A DNA stretch of 64,000 nt, taken from Alteromonas sp. BMJM2 (lineage in GTDB: Bacteria; Pseudomonadota; Gammaproteobacteria; Enterobacterales; Alteromonadaceae). This document shows, one piece after another, positions 55,315-64,000 of this stretch. The notes under the pieces are model-generated. The model did not search any database, was not told where the DNA came from, and saw nothing but the letters and a program-made list of their open reading frames with translations. The first letter of the stretch is position 1, and every line of letters starts with the position of its first letter. The position numbers were made by a program, and so were the translations under genes. The stretch covers positions 118,480 through 182,479 of the forward strand of contig NZ_JAPVOT010000009.1 in NCBI RefSeq assembly GCF_027257845.1, in the 5' to 3' direction.

Positions 55315-56391
55315 ATGATGAAGCTTCAATCTTTTATCTTCTTTAAGCAGTTCACATCGCTTTTTACACTAATTCGTCGGTGTATGGCCATTGCTACAGC
55401 GATGGCTCTGCTGTCGGGATGTTTTGGGCAAGAAACGGTAAAAGATAGCCTAGAAAATTATCAGAGTAGACTGTCTCGCGTGTTAGACGCTCCTTTGCCC
55501 GAAACGGTGGTAAGCCCATTGCCCAAACTGACCGATGGCTCGCAGTTTAAATACAACATAGCAGGGTTGAGCATAAACTTACGGGAGTTTTACGCAATAC
55601 AAGACTGTGAGCTTGGCCGAGTTGTTGCCGAACGCAATACGTCTCTTGGTAAAAGTCAGCTTCCCTCTCAGCGCTTAGTGTATGAAAGTAAGCTGCTGTC
55701 TGTATTTTCAGCCTGTGAAAACTCACTGAGAGAAATCGATACAAAGCTCGCTGATACGCTGGCTGCGTGGAAAGAGGCCAAAGAGGCAGACTATACACAA
55801 AGCTGGGCTAATCTTATTCAAACCAGTAAAGAATTGCGCTTAGGTTTGAATAGCCCAGAACGTTTACTTGCCACTGAAAACAACAAAGATGCGTTGGCAA
55901 GTATCAACAGTTTGTATTTTTTAGATGAGTTGATATCACCCAACGCTTTGGGTAACAGCATTAATAGCGGCGAGTTAGAAACACAGCTTAAGATAATTCT
56001 TTCATCGCGGTTGCCTGCTAGTTTATGGCAAACACAACACACTCTCGCCACCACTTTGCCAAAGCTGACCGAGTCTCTTACCCCTCAACTCAATGCCATC
56101 GCGTGCCCCGAGGGACGCGCAAGTGATACAGCCAAAATTCTTCGCAACGTGTTTTATCTATTTTTTATTGAAGAAATTCAGCCGGTGGGCAGCTTGATAA
56201 ATAACTATCACTATAAGCTTGTGCCGTTGTGGGAAAAGTGGCAGCAAAATCCGGTGCTTCACAGCTCATTTAAGCGCTATATCAACCAGCAAGCTAACAT
56301 AGGATTTACTTCTTACAGCAGTGCCATGCAGGACCACGTTTCTATGTGGCAGCAGTTTTTAGGCCGCTGTAATTTGTCTCCTGTAGCTTAA
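55315..56391 (+). CDS. DUF3080-type lipoprotein
   Basis: This 358-residue protein has a long N-terminal signal with lipobox LLSGC (acylation Cys36). The rest is mainly helical, with a characteristic DSLENYQSRLSRVLD opening and several conserved Cys (DCELGRV, SACENSL, IACPEGRA). It matches the uncharacterised DUF3080 lipoproteins of marine gammaproteobacteria by pattern. It probably sits in the periplasm or outer membrane, with no known function. An ATG three codons downstream (MAIATAMALL) could also serve as a signal peptide start. Confidence 0.75.
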   Translation: MMKLQSFIFFKQFTSLFTLIRRCMAIATAMALLSGCFGQETVKDSLENYQSRLSRVLDAPLPETVVSPLPKLTDGSQFKYNIAGLSINLREFYAIQDCELGRVVAERNTSLGKSQLPSQRLVYESKLLSVFSACENSLREIDTKLADTLAAWKEAKEADYTQSWANLIQTSKELRLGLNSPERLLATENNKDALASINSLYFLDELISPNALGNSINSGELETQLKIILSSRLPASLWQTQHTLATTLPKLTESLTPQLNAIACPEGRASDTAKILRNVFYLFFIEEIQPVGSLINNYHYKLVPLWEKWQQNPVLHSSFKRYINQQANIGFTSYSSAMQDHVSMWQQFLGRCNLSPVA

Positions 56392-56563
56392 GCGGGCTAG
56401 CCAGGGCCGCTTAGCAACAGCTAAAACTCACAGGCTCTGGTATAACCACTAAATCTACTGCCACACTCTGTAATACATTGCATAAGCAATTGGAATCGTG
56501 GAATACTCTTTCCATATACCTAGATATAACATGGCATAACTGCCGATGAGCCATTAAAAAACT

Positions 56564-57409
56564 ATGACTGATAAGCGTGCTGATAAAAGCCCAAACGACG
56601 TGTTAGAGCAAATAGCCCAGCACTATGCAACGCTGTCTCCTGCGGGCAAAGCTATAGCGCATTATCTGCAGAAAAACCCTATTGCGGTTCTGTCTCAGTC
56701 TACATCGCTAATTGCGGAAAATGTAGGTACATCGAAGGCCACAGTAAGCCGTTTCTTTCGCCAAGTTGGCTTTGCATCTCACCAGCAAGCCAGAGCCTCA
56801 CTTGCCACACTGCGAGAACAAGGCGTTCCCATTGCCTCAGATAATAATGAAAACCATCATTTCGATAGCGAGGTACAAAATTTAGCGGCCAGTTTTGATG
56901 GCATTGCTACTGACGAGCTCGGCGCTATCGCAACCTTGCTTGCAAATGCCGGCCAAGTAACCCTCATTGGGTTTCGAAACGCTTACCCTATTGCCCTTCA
57001 CTTTCGCCAACAGCTAAAACAAATCCGTGGCTCGGTACGCGTGTTGCCTCAGCCCGGACAGACACTCAGTGAAGATATTATCGATCTTACTGACAAAGAC
57101 GTGGTGGTTTTGTTTGGCTTTCGTCGTCGCACTCGACAGTTTAAATTTGTTCTAGAAAACATTAAGCACTGCAAAACTGTGTTAATTACCGACCCTACTG
57201 GTCAAGGCTATAAACATTTCGTTGACCACTTATTAGTATCGCATATTGGTAGCGATGCACCCTTTGATAGCTATGCTGCACCAATGAGCCTAGTGGCTAC
57301 CCTGTGTAATTTAACTTATGCCAAACTTGGATTAGCCGCCTCTAAACGGGTTGATGCTATTACAGAAGTTTATAAGAAAATGGATGAGTTAGAAGACTCC
57401 GAACGATAA
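56564..57409 (+). CDS. MurR/RpiR-family transcriptional regulator
   Basis: This 281-residue regulator has an N-terminal RpiR-type helix-turn-helix (about 1-80, with VLSQSTSLIAENVGTSKATVSRFFRQVGF) and a C-terminal SIS domain (about 125-255, with VTLIGFRNAYPIALHF) that binds a small phosphorylated or acidic ligand. It is the first gene of the ureide catabolism cluster. Two near-identical inverted repeats upstream of the next gene are its likely operators. RpiR-type regulators of this group control purine catabolism genes in other proteobacteria. Whether it represses or activates cannot be told. Confidence 0.9.
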   Translation: MTDKRADKSPNDVLEQIAQHYATLSPAGKAIAHYLQKNPIAVLSQSTSLIAENVGTSKATVSRFFRQVGFASHQQARASLATLREQGVPIASDNNENHHFDSEVQNLAASFDGIATDELGAIATLLANAGQVTLIGFRNAYPIALHFRQQLKQIRGSVRVLPQPGQTLSEDIIDLTDKDVVVLFGFRRRTRQFKFVLENIKHCKTVLITDPTGQGYKHFVDHLLVSHIGSDAPFDSYAAPMSLVATLCNLTYAKLGLAASKRVDAITEVYKKMDELEDSER

Positions 57410-57562
57410 TCAAGCCTCATTGCTTTTAAGTTTCTTATGTGAGTGCATTTATCCAGCATTATTTTGCTGCTTGTAAGCCTAATTAACGAGGTTTTTTCCA
57501 AGCCCCTTAGAAAAACACTCTCGTTTAATAGCCTCTTTAATATAAAGATGCGTGAGTTAAAA

Positions 57563-57606
57563 GGAACAATTGTTTCTCTTGACATTATTTTGAAACGATT
57601 GTTTCA
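57563..57606 (+). promoter_or_regulatory. paired inverted-repeat operators over the amidase promoter
   Basis: GGAACAATTGTTTC (57563-57576) and TGAAACGATTGTTTCA (57591-57606) share the palindromic core GAAAC-RATT-GTTTC. Their centres are about 29 bp apart, close to three helical turns. A TTGACA -35 box lies between them (57579-57584) and the second repeat covers the expected -10 spacer, a layout suited to repression. Confidence 0.6.
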
Positions 57607-57646
57607 TAGGGTATCAAAAATTATAACGACGATAACGAAACGCGCA

Positions 57647-58849
57647 GTGAATTCTCCTTTTGTATTAACGCCACCTATTCATAAAGAAAAGTCCCAGCTC
57701 ACCCTAGAGAGTTCCTTTAAGGGTCCCCTTGAACATTTAGGACTGGCGGTGAAAGACTTGTTTCATATGGCTAACCTGCCAACAGGTGCGGGCAACCCTG
57801 ACTATTTGAAGTCTCATGTAAATACTCATGAAAATAATACAATTGAGACGAACAGCACTGTGAAGGCACTACTAAACGCAGGTGCAGTGTTCAAAGGTAA
57901 AACCATTACTGATGAGCTTGCTTACAGCCTTCACGGGCAGAATAAGCACTTTCCAGCGCTTATTAATCCAGCGGCTCCTGAGCTTATTCCCGGTGGTTCG
58001 TCTTCAGGCTCTGCCGTTGCGGTTAGCAGTGAATTAGCAGACATCGGTTTAGGCACCGACACGGGCGGCTCTATTCGTGTTCCGGCTAGCTATCAAGGGC
58101 TGTGGGGAATGAGAACAACCCACGGTATTATTGAGTGCGATAATATGGTGGCCTTGGCGCCTTCTTTCGATACCGTGGGTTGGATGACCCGAGATTTAGC
58201 CACCTTTGAATTAGTGAGCGAAGTGTGTATTCCAGCACACACCCAACATGCTATTGCAGCCGAGCCTTGCTTTGGTATTGCCAGCAACGAGTTTGACGGT
58301 GTGCTTCACAAAGCACTATGCAATAAATGGATTGATGAAAACCTTCGCCCACAATTTGAAACCAGAGATATTCCCTCTGACATGCTTAACCTAACTGCGA
58401 TGGATACCGCCGCTATTTTTAGGGTGTTGCAAGGCAGTGAAATTTGGCAGCAGCACGGCCAATGGATTGAACAAGAAAAACCCGATATTGCAGATGATAT
58501 TATGTCTCGCTTGTTATGGTGCAAAACGATAACAGCAGAGCAGGTTGAATCTGCAAAATTACAGCAACAAGGCGTCGTTAACCATCTTGATACACTGTTT
58601 CAAGATGTTGATGTGCTGGTCATACCGACTACGCCAGGCATTGCGCCGCGGTGCGATGCTGACAGCACCACATTGGCAAATGATAGAAATACACTACTTG
58701 CGTTAACCTCTCTTGCAGGGCTAGCCGGGTTACCACAACTTCATTTGCCCTTATTTACTCTACACAACGCCCCATGCGGATTATCGCTAGTGGGCAAAAA
58801 AGGCAACGATCTTGCTCTACTCGCTGTAGCGAAAAGGTTAGCGCTGTAA
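57647..58849 (+). CDS. amidase-signature family hydrolase
   Basis: This hydrolase of about 400 residues has the Ser-cisSer-Lys triad of amidase-signature enzymes. The Lys is in LGLAVKDLF near residue 35, the cis-Ser region is GGSSSGSAVAVSS near residue 125, and the nucleophile Ser is in DTGGSIRVPAS. The frame is open for 68 more codons upstream, but that stretch carries the promoter and operators and has no family homology. The GTG at 57647 is therefore the likelier start, though its ribosome binding site is weak. Related enzymes accompany oxamate hydrolases in hpx loci (HpxY-like). The substrate is likely a small amide of the ureide pathway. Confidence 0.83.
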   Translation: MNSPFVLTPPIHKEKSQLTLESSFKGPLEHLGLAVKDLFHMANLPTGAGNPDYLKSHVNTHENNTIETNSTVKALLNAGAVFKGKTITDELAYSLHGQNKHFPALINPAAPELIPGGSSSGSAVAVSSELADIGLGTDTGGSIRVPASYQGLWGMRTTHGIIECDNMVALAPSFDTVGWMTRDLATFELVSEVCIPAHTQHAIAAEPCFGIASNEFDGVLHKALCNKWIDENLRPQFETRDIPSDMLNLTAMDTAAIFRVLQGSEIWQQHGQWIEQEKPDIADDIMSRLLWCKTITAEQVESAKLQQQGVVNHLDTLFQDVDVLVIPTTPGIAPRCDADSTTLANDRNTLLALTSLAGLAGLPQLHLPLFTLHNAPCGLSLVGKKGNDLALLAVAKRLAL

Positions 58850-59008
58850 AATAGCAAAGACGAAACTGAATAAAAACTAACTTTGCTAGCACGACAAGGT
58901 CGACTCACGGCATGCAAAACTAATTTGCGCATAGTGCGGCGAATTGCCCAAGTTGCCCAAGTTGTCCAAATTGAAGAGCCCAGTGCCTGACATTAAAAGG
59001 AAAGAATA

Positions 59009-60595
59009 ATGACTAAAAAATCTAACATTGCATTTACCGCCCCGCATTTCGCGGCGTCTCAGGTAGGCTTAAATATTTTAGAAAAAGGCGGCACAGCCAT
59101 TGAAGCTATGGTTGCTGCCGCGGCCTCAATTGCCGTTGAGTACCCGCACATGAACGGTCTGGGCGGCGATGGCTTTTGGCTTATCAGCGAGCCCGGTAAA
59201 GCACCGGTGGGCATCGACGCATCCGGTGTTGCAGCAAAAGGCGCTACCCCTGAGTTTTATAACGGCTATGATGCTATTCCAAGTCGCGGCGGTAAATCTG
59301 CGCTTACAATGGCAGGCGCGGTAGCGGGCTGGAGCGAAGCACTAAAAATAAGTAAAGAGTGGCAAGGAGGCAAAGAAGGACTTCCATTGGCTACACTACT
59401 AGATACCGCTATAAGCCAAGCAAATTGGGGAATTGAAGTAACCCAAAGCTTAACCGATGCAAGTAACAAAACCTTTGATGACCTCGCCGGTGATGAAAAC
59501 TTCGATCAGTTTCTAATTAAGGGCAAGGCACTTAAAAAGGGAAAGATTCTTAAGCTCACTGCATTATCGAAAACCCTGTCTCATTTGGCAGAAAAAGGTC
59601 TAGACGACTTTTATCACGGTGAATTAGCTCAAAAACTGGCTGCTGACTTAGAAGCTGCCGGCTCTCCTATTCGTTTAGAAGACTTTGAAAATTATAAAGC
59701 GCAGCTGGTAACCCCACTAAGCGTTACTACCTCAAAAGGTAAACTCTATAATTTACCGGCTCCAACCCAAGGTGTGGCATCGCTTATTATTTTAGCGCTT
59801 TACGATAAAGTACAGCATTTAGGCAGCAGCGATGCTGACATGGTGCACCTACTTATCGAATGCACCAAGCAAGCGTTTATCGCTCGCAATAACAACGTAA
59901 CAGACCCATCTCGAACGCCTGTGGACTTGCAGCAGTTGCTCACCGACGAGTCATTAGATGAAATGGCACAACACATTTCAGTAGAAAAAGCCCAGCCTTG
60001 GCCACATGTGGCAAAGCCGGGAGACACTATATGGATGGGTTGCTGTGATAGTGAAGGCCGTATGGTGAGTTACATACAGTCGCTTTATTGGGAGTTTGGT
60101 TCAGGCATTGTGAGCCCGCAAACCGGCATTGTGTGGAATAACCGCGGAACTTCGTTTTCGCTCGACTCCTCTAGCAATCAATATTTAGCCCCAGGGCTAA
60201 AGCCGTTTCATACGTTAAACCCTGCCTTTGCAGAGCTCAGCGACGGTCGCCGCATGAGTTACGGCACCATGGGCGGTGAAGGCCAGCCACAAACACAGGC
60301 TGCCGTATTTGCCCGCCACGTGTATCACAATCAGCCCATCGACAAAGCGATATGGTTAGGCAGGTGGTTATTGGGCCGAACCTGGGGTGATGAGAGCCAT
60401 AACTTGAAAGCGGAGCGTGACCTTGTGGAATACGTAGGAGAAAGCTTGGTAGCTCGTGGACATGACATGGTAACCGTGGATCCATGCAATGAATTAATGG
60501 GACATGCTGGCGCCATCATTCGTCAAGAAACAGGTGATGTAACAGGGGCCAGCGATCCTCGTAGCGACGGTAAGGTCTTTCTTGGCTATCTGTAG
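59009..60595 (+). CDS. hpxW: gamma-glutamyltranspeptidase-family Ntn hydrolase, oxamate amidohydrolase-like
   Basis: This 528-residue protein follows the gamma-glutamyltransferase fold. It has a large chain with GGTAIEAMVAAAASIAVEYPHMNGLGGDGF and a self-processing Thr340 in GDTIWMGCCD, aligned with TTHYSVVD of E. coli GGT. Later features are GIVWNNRGTSFS and YGTMGGEGQPQ. It lacks a signal peptide, so it is cytoplasmic, unlike true periplasmic GGTs. Family members in allantoin/ureide loci (HpxW) turn oxamate into oxalate and ammonia. Adjacent ureidoglycine aminotransferase and allantoate amidohydrolase genes support that role. AAAAGGAAAG precedes the ATG. Confidence 0.82.
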   Translation: MTKKSNIAFTAPHFAASQVGLNILEKGGTAIEAMVAAAASIAVEYPHMNGLGGDGFWLISEPGKAPVGIDASGVAAKGATPEFYNGYDAIPSRGGKSALTMAGAVAGWSEALKISKEWQGGKEGLPLATLLDTAISQANWGIEVTQSLTDASNKTFDDLAGDENFDQFLIKGKALKKGKILKLTALSKTLSHLAEKGLDDFYHGELAQKLAADLEAAGSPIRLEDFENYKAQLVTPLSVTTSKGKLYNLPAPTQGVASLIILALYDKVQHLGSSDADMVHLLIECTKQAFIARNNNVTDPSRTPVDLQQLLTDESLDEMAQHISVEKAQPWPHVAKPGDTIWMGCCDSEGRMVSYIQSLYWEFGSGIVSPQTGIVWNNRGTSFSLDSSSNQYLAPGLKPFHTLNPAFAELSDGRRMSYGTMGGEGQPQTQAAVFARHVYHNQPIDKAIWLGRWLLGRTWGDESHNLKAERDLVEYVGESLVARGHDMVTVDPCNELMGHAGAIIRQETGDVTGASDPRSDGKVFLGYL

Positions 60596-60826
60596 CAGTT
60601 AGTTTTGGCGGTTATTTTTAGCAGTTATTTATAACCGCTACCTAATTCCGTTTTTCAAGGCCGTTACTGATAGCGGCTTGTTGTGCGGGCTTTTAATAAA
60701 GACTCCTTTATTTGGCCTTTTACCCGGTCATTTACTTGGTCTTCTACAAGAACCCGGTATAGCGCAGCGACAAACGCACATCGGCTTTAGCGCATAAAAT
60801 TTAGATTAATAAGAGATAACACAAAC

Positions 60827-61645
60827 ATGCAGTTTTTAATGGATAACATAACGGTAATTTTATCGTTAATTGGCACCGGCATTTTTGCCGGATTATTAGC
60901 AGGGTTGCTCGGCGTAGGAGGCGGCATTGTTATTGTGCCTGTACTCTTTTTCTTGTTTCAAGCACTTGGTGTATCCTCAGAAAGCGCCATGGTTATTGCT
61001 ACCGCAACCTCGTTGGCTACCATAGTGCCAACTTCGCTGAGCTCAATTAAAGCTCATCATGGCAAGGGCAACGTAGACTTTGCCCTGCTTAAATCTTGGG
61101 CATTGTTTATTCTCATTGGTGTACTTGTAGGCAGCTATGCCGTTACGCAAGTTAATCCTACCTTTTTAACCCTCATGTTTGGCACTATTGCCATGCTATC
61201 AGCGATAAACATGCTTATTGGCCGAAAGGAAGCGTTGTTTAAAAGCCTACCAGGTAAGGGCGGGCAGTCTGTCATGGCCACCTGCATTGGATTATTTAGC
61301 TCTATGGTGGGCATTGGCGGTGGAACACTTACCGTACCAACCCTTACCTTTTGTAATTACCCCGCGCACAAAGCCGTAGGCACTGCCGCCGCTGTGGGGC
61401 TGATTATTTCACTGCCAGCGGCTATTACACTGCTGTTTGTAGGCACAACTCCACCAGATGCACCCTTTGCAACCTACGGATACGTCAATCTATTAGGCTT
61501 TGCCTGTATTGTGCCCCTTACCGTTCTTTTTGCGCCTATTGGAGCAAACATTGCCAGCAAGCTAGATGCTGGACTGCTCAAAAAAATATTTGCCGTCGTT
61601 CTTATCATTACAGGCCTGCGCATGCTTGCGCAGGTACTCATTTAG
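60827..61645 (+). CDS. TSUP (TauE/SafE) family permease
   Basis: This 272-residue polytopic protein has about eight membrane helices in two halves, each with the family Gly motif: GLLGVGGGIVIVPVL near residue 25 and SMVGIGGGTLTVPTL near residue 165. TSUP proteins move small anions such as sulfite, sulfoacetate or organic acids. Here, between the oxamate hydrolase and the ureidoglycine aminotransferase, it may export or import a pathway anion such as oxalate or glyoxylate. That is inference from position. The next gene starts 12 bp later, so the two are co-transcribed. Confidence 0.9.
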   Translation: MQFLMDNITVILSLIGTGIFAGLLAGLLGVGGGIVIVPVLFFLFQALGVSSESAMVIATATSLATIVPTSLSSIKAHHGKGNVDFALLKSWALFILIGVLVGSYAVTQVNPTFLTLMFGTIAMLSAINMLIGRKEALFKSLPGKGGQSVMATCIGLFSSMVGIGGGTLTVPTLTFCNYPAHKAVGTAAAVGLIISLPAAITLLFVGTTPPDAPFATYGYVNLLGFACIVPLTVLFAPIGANIASKLDAGLLKKIFAVVLIITGLRMLAQVLI

Positions 61646-61657
61646 GAGTTTTCTTTT

Positions 61658-62920
61658 ATGCAAGGTTTTTCACCGCTCTCTCCTCCGCCTCGCCTTCTCA
61701 TGGGTCCAGGGCCCATTAACTGTTACCCGCGGGTACTATCGGCAATGGCAACCCAATTAGTAGGGCAATACGACCCTGTAATGACCGGCTATATGAACGA
61801 AACCATGGCCCTTTATCGCAATGTGTTTAATACTAAAAATCAGCAAACCTTTTTGGTTGATGGCACCTCACGTGCAGGCATTGAAGCCGTGCTCGTGTCG
61901 GCTATTGAACCTGGTGACAAAGTGCTTATTCCTATCTTTGGTCGCTTTGGTCACCTGTTGGCTGAAATTGCTGAACGGGCTGACGCAGACGTACATACCA
62001 TTGAAGTCCCATGGGGCGAAGTATTTACCCCTGAGCAAATAGAAGCGGCAATTAAAGAAGTGAAACCCAAATTGCTAGCCACTGTGCAAGGCGATACTTC
62101 CACCACCATGCTGCAGCCTCTGGCTGATATTGGCGCCATTTGCGAAGCTCACGATGTACTGTTTTATTGCGACGCCACAGCGTCGATTGGCGGTAACCCG
62201 CTAGAGGTAGATGCTTGGAAACTCGATGCAGTATCAGTAGGGCTGCAAAAGTGTTTAGGCGGCCCATCTGGCAGTGCGCCTATTACCCTTAGCGACAAAT
62301 TCGTTAAAACCGTTCGTACTCGACATCACGTGGAAGCCGGTATTCGCGATGCTCACCATCAGGCAGCAACCGGCCCTAAAATTCGCTCCAACTACTTCGA
62401 CTTACCCATGATCATGGATTATTGGGGTGATGAGCGCCTTAATCATCATACCGAAGCCGCCAGCATGCTGTACTGTGCTAGAGAGTGCGCACGAGTGCAC
62501 TTAGAAGAGGGTCAGCAACAGGTTATTGCTCGTCACAAAGTGGCGGGCGACGCCATGCTTGCAGGTATTCAAGCAATGGGGTTAGCACCCTTTGGTGACT
62601 TAAAGCACAAAATGTATAACGTGGTAGGTGTGTACATTCCAGATGATGTTGAAGGAGAAGAGGTTCGAGAAACCCTATTGCTTCGCTTTAACATTGAAAT
62701 TGGCACCAGCTTTGGGCCATTAAAAGGAAAAATTTGGCGCATTGGCACTATGGGCTACAACGCCCGCGAAGACGCGGTGCTTCATACATTGCAGTCCCTG
62801 GAAACCGTGCTTCGTATGCAGGGACATCACTGCCCTGCCGGAGCAGGTGTTGAAGCCGCACTTGAAGTTTACACCCAAGCAAAGCAAACCGTTAACAAGG
62901 CGGGAAGCACGAATGAGTGA
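61658..62920 (+). CDS. (S)-ureidoglycine--glyoxylate aminotransferase (PucG-type)
   Basis: This 420-residue PLP enzyme of the class V aminotransferase fold has the opening RLLMGPGPINCYPRVL, the substrate-binding YDPVMTGYM, LVDGTSRAGIEAVL and the Schiff-base Lys198 in VGLQKCLGGPSGSAP. C-terminal features include FNIEIGTSFGPLKGKIWRIGTMGYN. It resembles PucG/HpxJ, which convert ureidoglycine and glyoxylate to oxalurate and glycine. A plain alanine- or serine-glyoxylate aminotransferase is the alternative, but the allantoate amidohydrolase directly after it favours the ureide reaction. Its stop overlaps that gene's start by eight bases. Confidence 0.9.
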   Translation: MQGFSPLSPPPRLLMGPGPINCYPRVLSAMATQLVGQYDPVMTGYMNETMALYRNVFNTKNQQTFLVDGTSRAGIEAVLVSAIEPGDKVLIPIFGRFGHLLAEIAERADADVHTIEVPWGEVFTPEQIEAAIKEVKPKLLATVQGDTSTTMLQPLADIGAICEAHDVLFYCDATASIGGNPLEVDAWKLDAVSVGLQKCLGGPSGSAPITLSDKFVKTVRTRHHVEAGIRDAHHQAATGPKIRSNYFDLPMIMDYWGDERLNHHTEAASMLYCARECARVHLEEGQQQVIARHKVAGDAMLAGIQAMGLAPFGDLKHKMYNVVGVYIPDDVEGEEVRETLLLRFNIEIGTSFGPLKGKIWRIGTMGYNAREDAVLHTLQSLETVLRMQGHHCPAGAGVEAALEVYTQAKQTVNKAGSTNE

Positions 62921-63884
62921 ATTCGCTGAACTAGCCACGCAGGTAATGGCGCGATGCGAAATGTTAGGCACGCTAAGTCAAAACCCTAATTGCCTAGATA
63001 GGCGCTACCTAAGTGAGCAACACAGGCTTGCCAATCAACTCGCGTCTGGTTGGATGATTGAAGCAGGCATGACAACGTGGCAAGACGCCGTTGGCAATAT
63101 TTGGGGCCGCTATACGTCAACCGTGCCGAATGCACCTCGCCTTATTTTAGGCAGCCATTTAGATACCGTACCAAACGGCGGAAAATACGACGGTATGCTA
63201 GGTGTGGTTGCCGCCATTTCAATGGTTGCCATGTTCGACGGCCTACAGCGTAAATTTCCTTTCCACATTGATATAGTGGGCTTTTGCGATGAAGAAGGCA
63301 CACGATTTGGCACCACGCTTTTAGGCAGCCGCGCCCTTACGGGAAATTGGCAAGAAAGCTGGCGTCATTTAAAAGATGAAAACGGCATAAGTTTGGCCGA
63401 GGCCATGGAGCAATTTGGCCTTCATTTTGACGAAGTGTCCAGTGCCAGTATTTCTCGCACTGACATATTAGGTTATTTAGAACTTCATATAGAACAGGGC
63501 CCCGTTCTTGAACAAGAAAACTTACCTGTTGGTGTAGTGAGCGCGATTGCTGGCGCAAAGCGCTTTAACATCACGATAGAAGGAATGGCGGGGCATGCCG
63601 GCACGGTGCCTATGTCTATGCGTTACGACGCCCTTGCTGCTAGTGCAGAAATGATTTTAGCGGTAGAGCGCATAAGCCAGCAGCGAACAGGTGTCGTGGC
63701 AACGGTTGGTAAAATAGACAATATGCCAAACGGCGTAAACGTGATATCGGGAAGAACGCGCTTTTCACTAGACGTGAGAAGTGAGGATGACACGCTGCGA
63801 GATGAGGCATTGGCAGAGATAATGCAGCATTTAGGGGAAATTGGCGCGAAGCGAAACGTAAAGTTAAGCGTAGAACACATATGA
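62913..63884 (+). pseudogene. allantoate amidohydrolase, C-terminally truncated
   Basis: This M20-type binuclear metallo-amidase should split allantoate into ureidoglycine (or ureidoglycolate) and ammonia. The start at 62913 overlaps the aminotransferase stop by eight bases. Metal-binding parts seen are GSHLDTVPNGGKYDGMLG (about residues 80-98), DEEGTRFG (about 126) and LHIEQGP (about 190), followed by the lid domain (GMAGHAGTVPMSMR). Family members are about 410 residues with a final GxGHDA motif giving a metal-binding His near residue 380. This one stops after 323 residues at VEHI, so the last ligand and substrate-binding part are missing. The sequence that follows has no homology in any frame, so the gene has probably been cut by an insertion. 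Confidence 0.75.
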
Positions 63885-64000
63885 GCCTCCGGGCTGTCAA
63901 TGAAAAAAGATAGCCCTTTGACCGCTATTTCAAGATCAATACCGTTGCCTTTTTAGAACTCGTTTACTTCGTCTGTCATGGTTGATGTTAGGCAAATTGC
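63885..64000 (-). mobile_element. probable end of an insertion sequence running off the window
   Basis: The allantoate amidohydrolase sequence breaks off at about 63884. From there begins unrelated DNA starting GAGCCTCCGGGCTGTCAATG. On the minus strand an open frame enters from the right edge and ends at 63953 (last residues MTDEVNEF), leaving about 68 bases to the break. That fits a transposase ending just inside the element end. The other end, the inverted repeat and the target duplication are outside the window, so the family cannot be named. Confidence 0.4.

Noticed and set aside
57443..57646. N-terminal extension of the amidase frame
   Set aside because: The extra 68 codons have no amidase homology and contain the promoter and twin operators. 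The GTG at 57647 was preferred.
62742..62912. Upstream extension of the allantoate amidohydrolase frame
   Set aside because: It runs inside the aminotransferase gene in another frame. The family N-terminus begins at the ATG at 62913.

Overview
The window reads as a chromosomal segment of a marine gammaproteobacterium of the Alteromonas type. This is inferred from gene content and not from any search: Mfd followed by a CsiV-like protein, PheS-PheT-IhfA, ThrS-IF3-L35-L20, a VpsP-type polysaccharide protein, a LapD/LapG pair and a sulfotransferase in the polysaccharide locus. No tRNA, rRNA, CRISPR array or complete insertion sequence was seen.

Layout. 0-5.6 kb: the tail of a membrane permease, a FIST-domain protein next to a sensor histidine kinase (the arrangement of NosP/NahK nitric-oxide sensing pairs), a phosphoribosyltransferase and a LolC/E-type permease. 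5.7-16.2 kb: PilZ-like protein, Mfd, CsiV-like protein, cobalamin adenosyltransferase, NagZ, a penicillin-acylase-family hydrolase and a YbaK deacylase, followed by a 39-bp tandem repeat. 16.3-20.8 kb: hypothetical anchored protein, ihfA, pheT, pheS and a possible short leader ORF overlapping the pheS ribosome binding site.

21-50.1 kb is a large extracellular-polysaccharide locus lying between pheS and rplT, genes that are neighbours in E. coli and many relatives. Its left half is the variable part: glycosyltransferases, flippase, polymerase, sulfotransferase, pyruvyltransferase, a nitroreductase-like protein, a degraded acetyltransferase remnant, a beta-helix lipoprotein and a protein with a PEP-CTERM-like tail. 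Its right half is the assembly and export core: O-antigen-ligase-type protein, VpsP, CpsB-type phosphatase, Wzc-type kinase, Wza-type export protein, outer membrane barrel and initiating glycosyl-phosphate transferase, with the c-di-GMP-linked LapG/LapD pair at its left edge. Three good matches to sigma-54 promoters lie in this locus: two divergent ones before the core operons and one before the PEP-CTERM-like gene. They suggest common control of polysaccharide and matrix protein.

50.6-54 kb: rplT, rpmI, infC (with its ATT start) and thrS. 54.5-56.4 kb: pteridine reductase and a DUF3080-type lipoprotein. 56.5-63.9 kb: a purine/ureide catabolism cluster of RpiR-type regulator, amidase, oxamate-amidohydrolase-like Ntn hydrolase, TSUP permease, ureidoglycine aminotransferase and allantoate amidohydrolase. 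The last gene loses its C-terminus at about 63,884, where the sequence changes to what looks like the end of a mobile element running off the window. A pair of inverted-repeat operators before the amidase is the likely target of the RpiR-type regulator.
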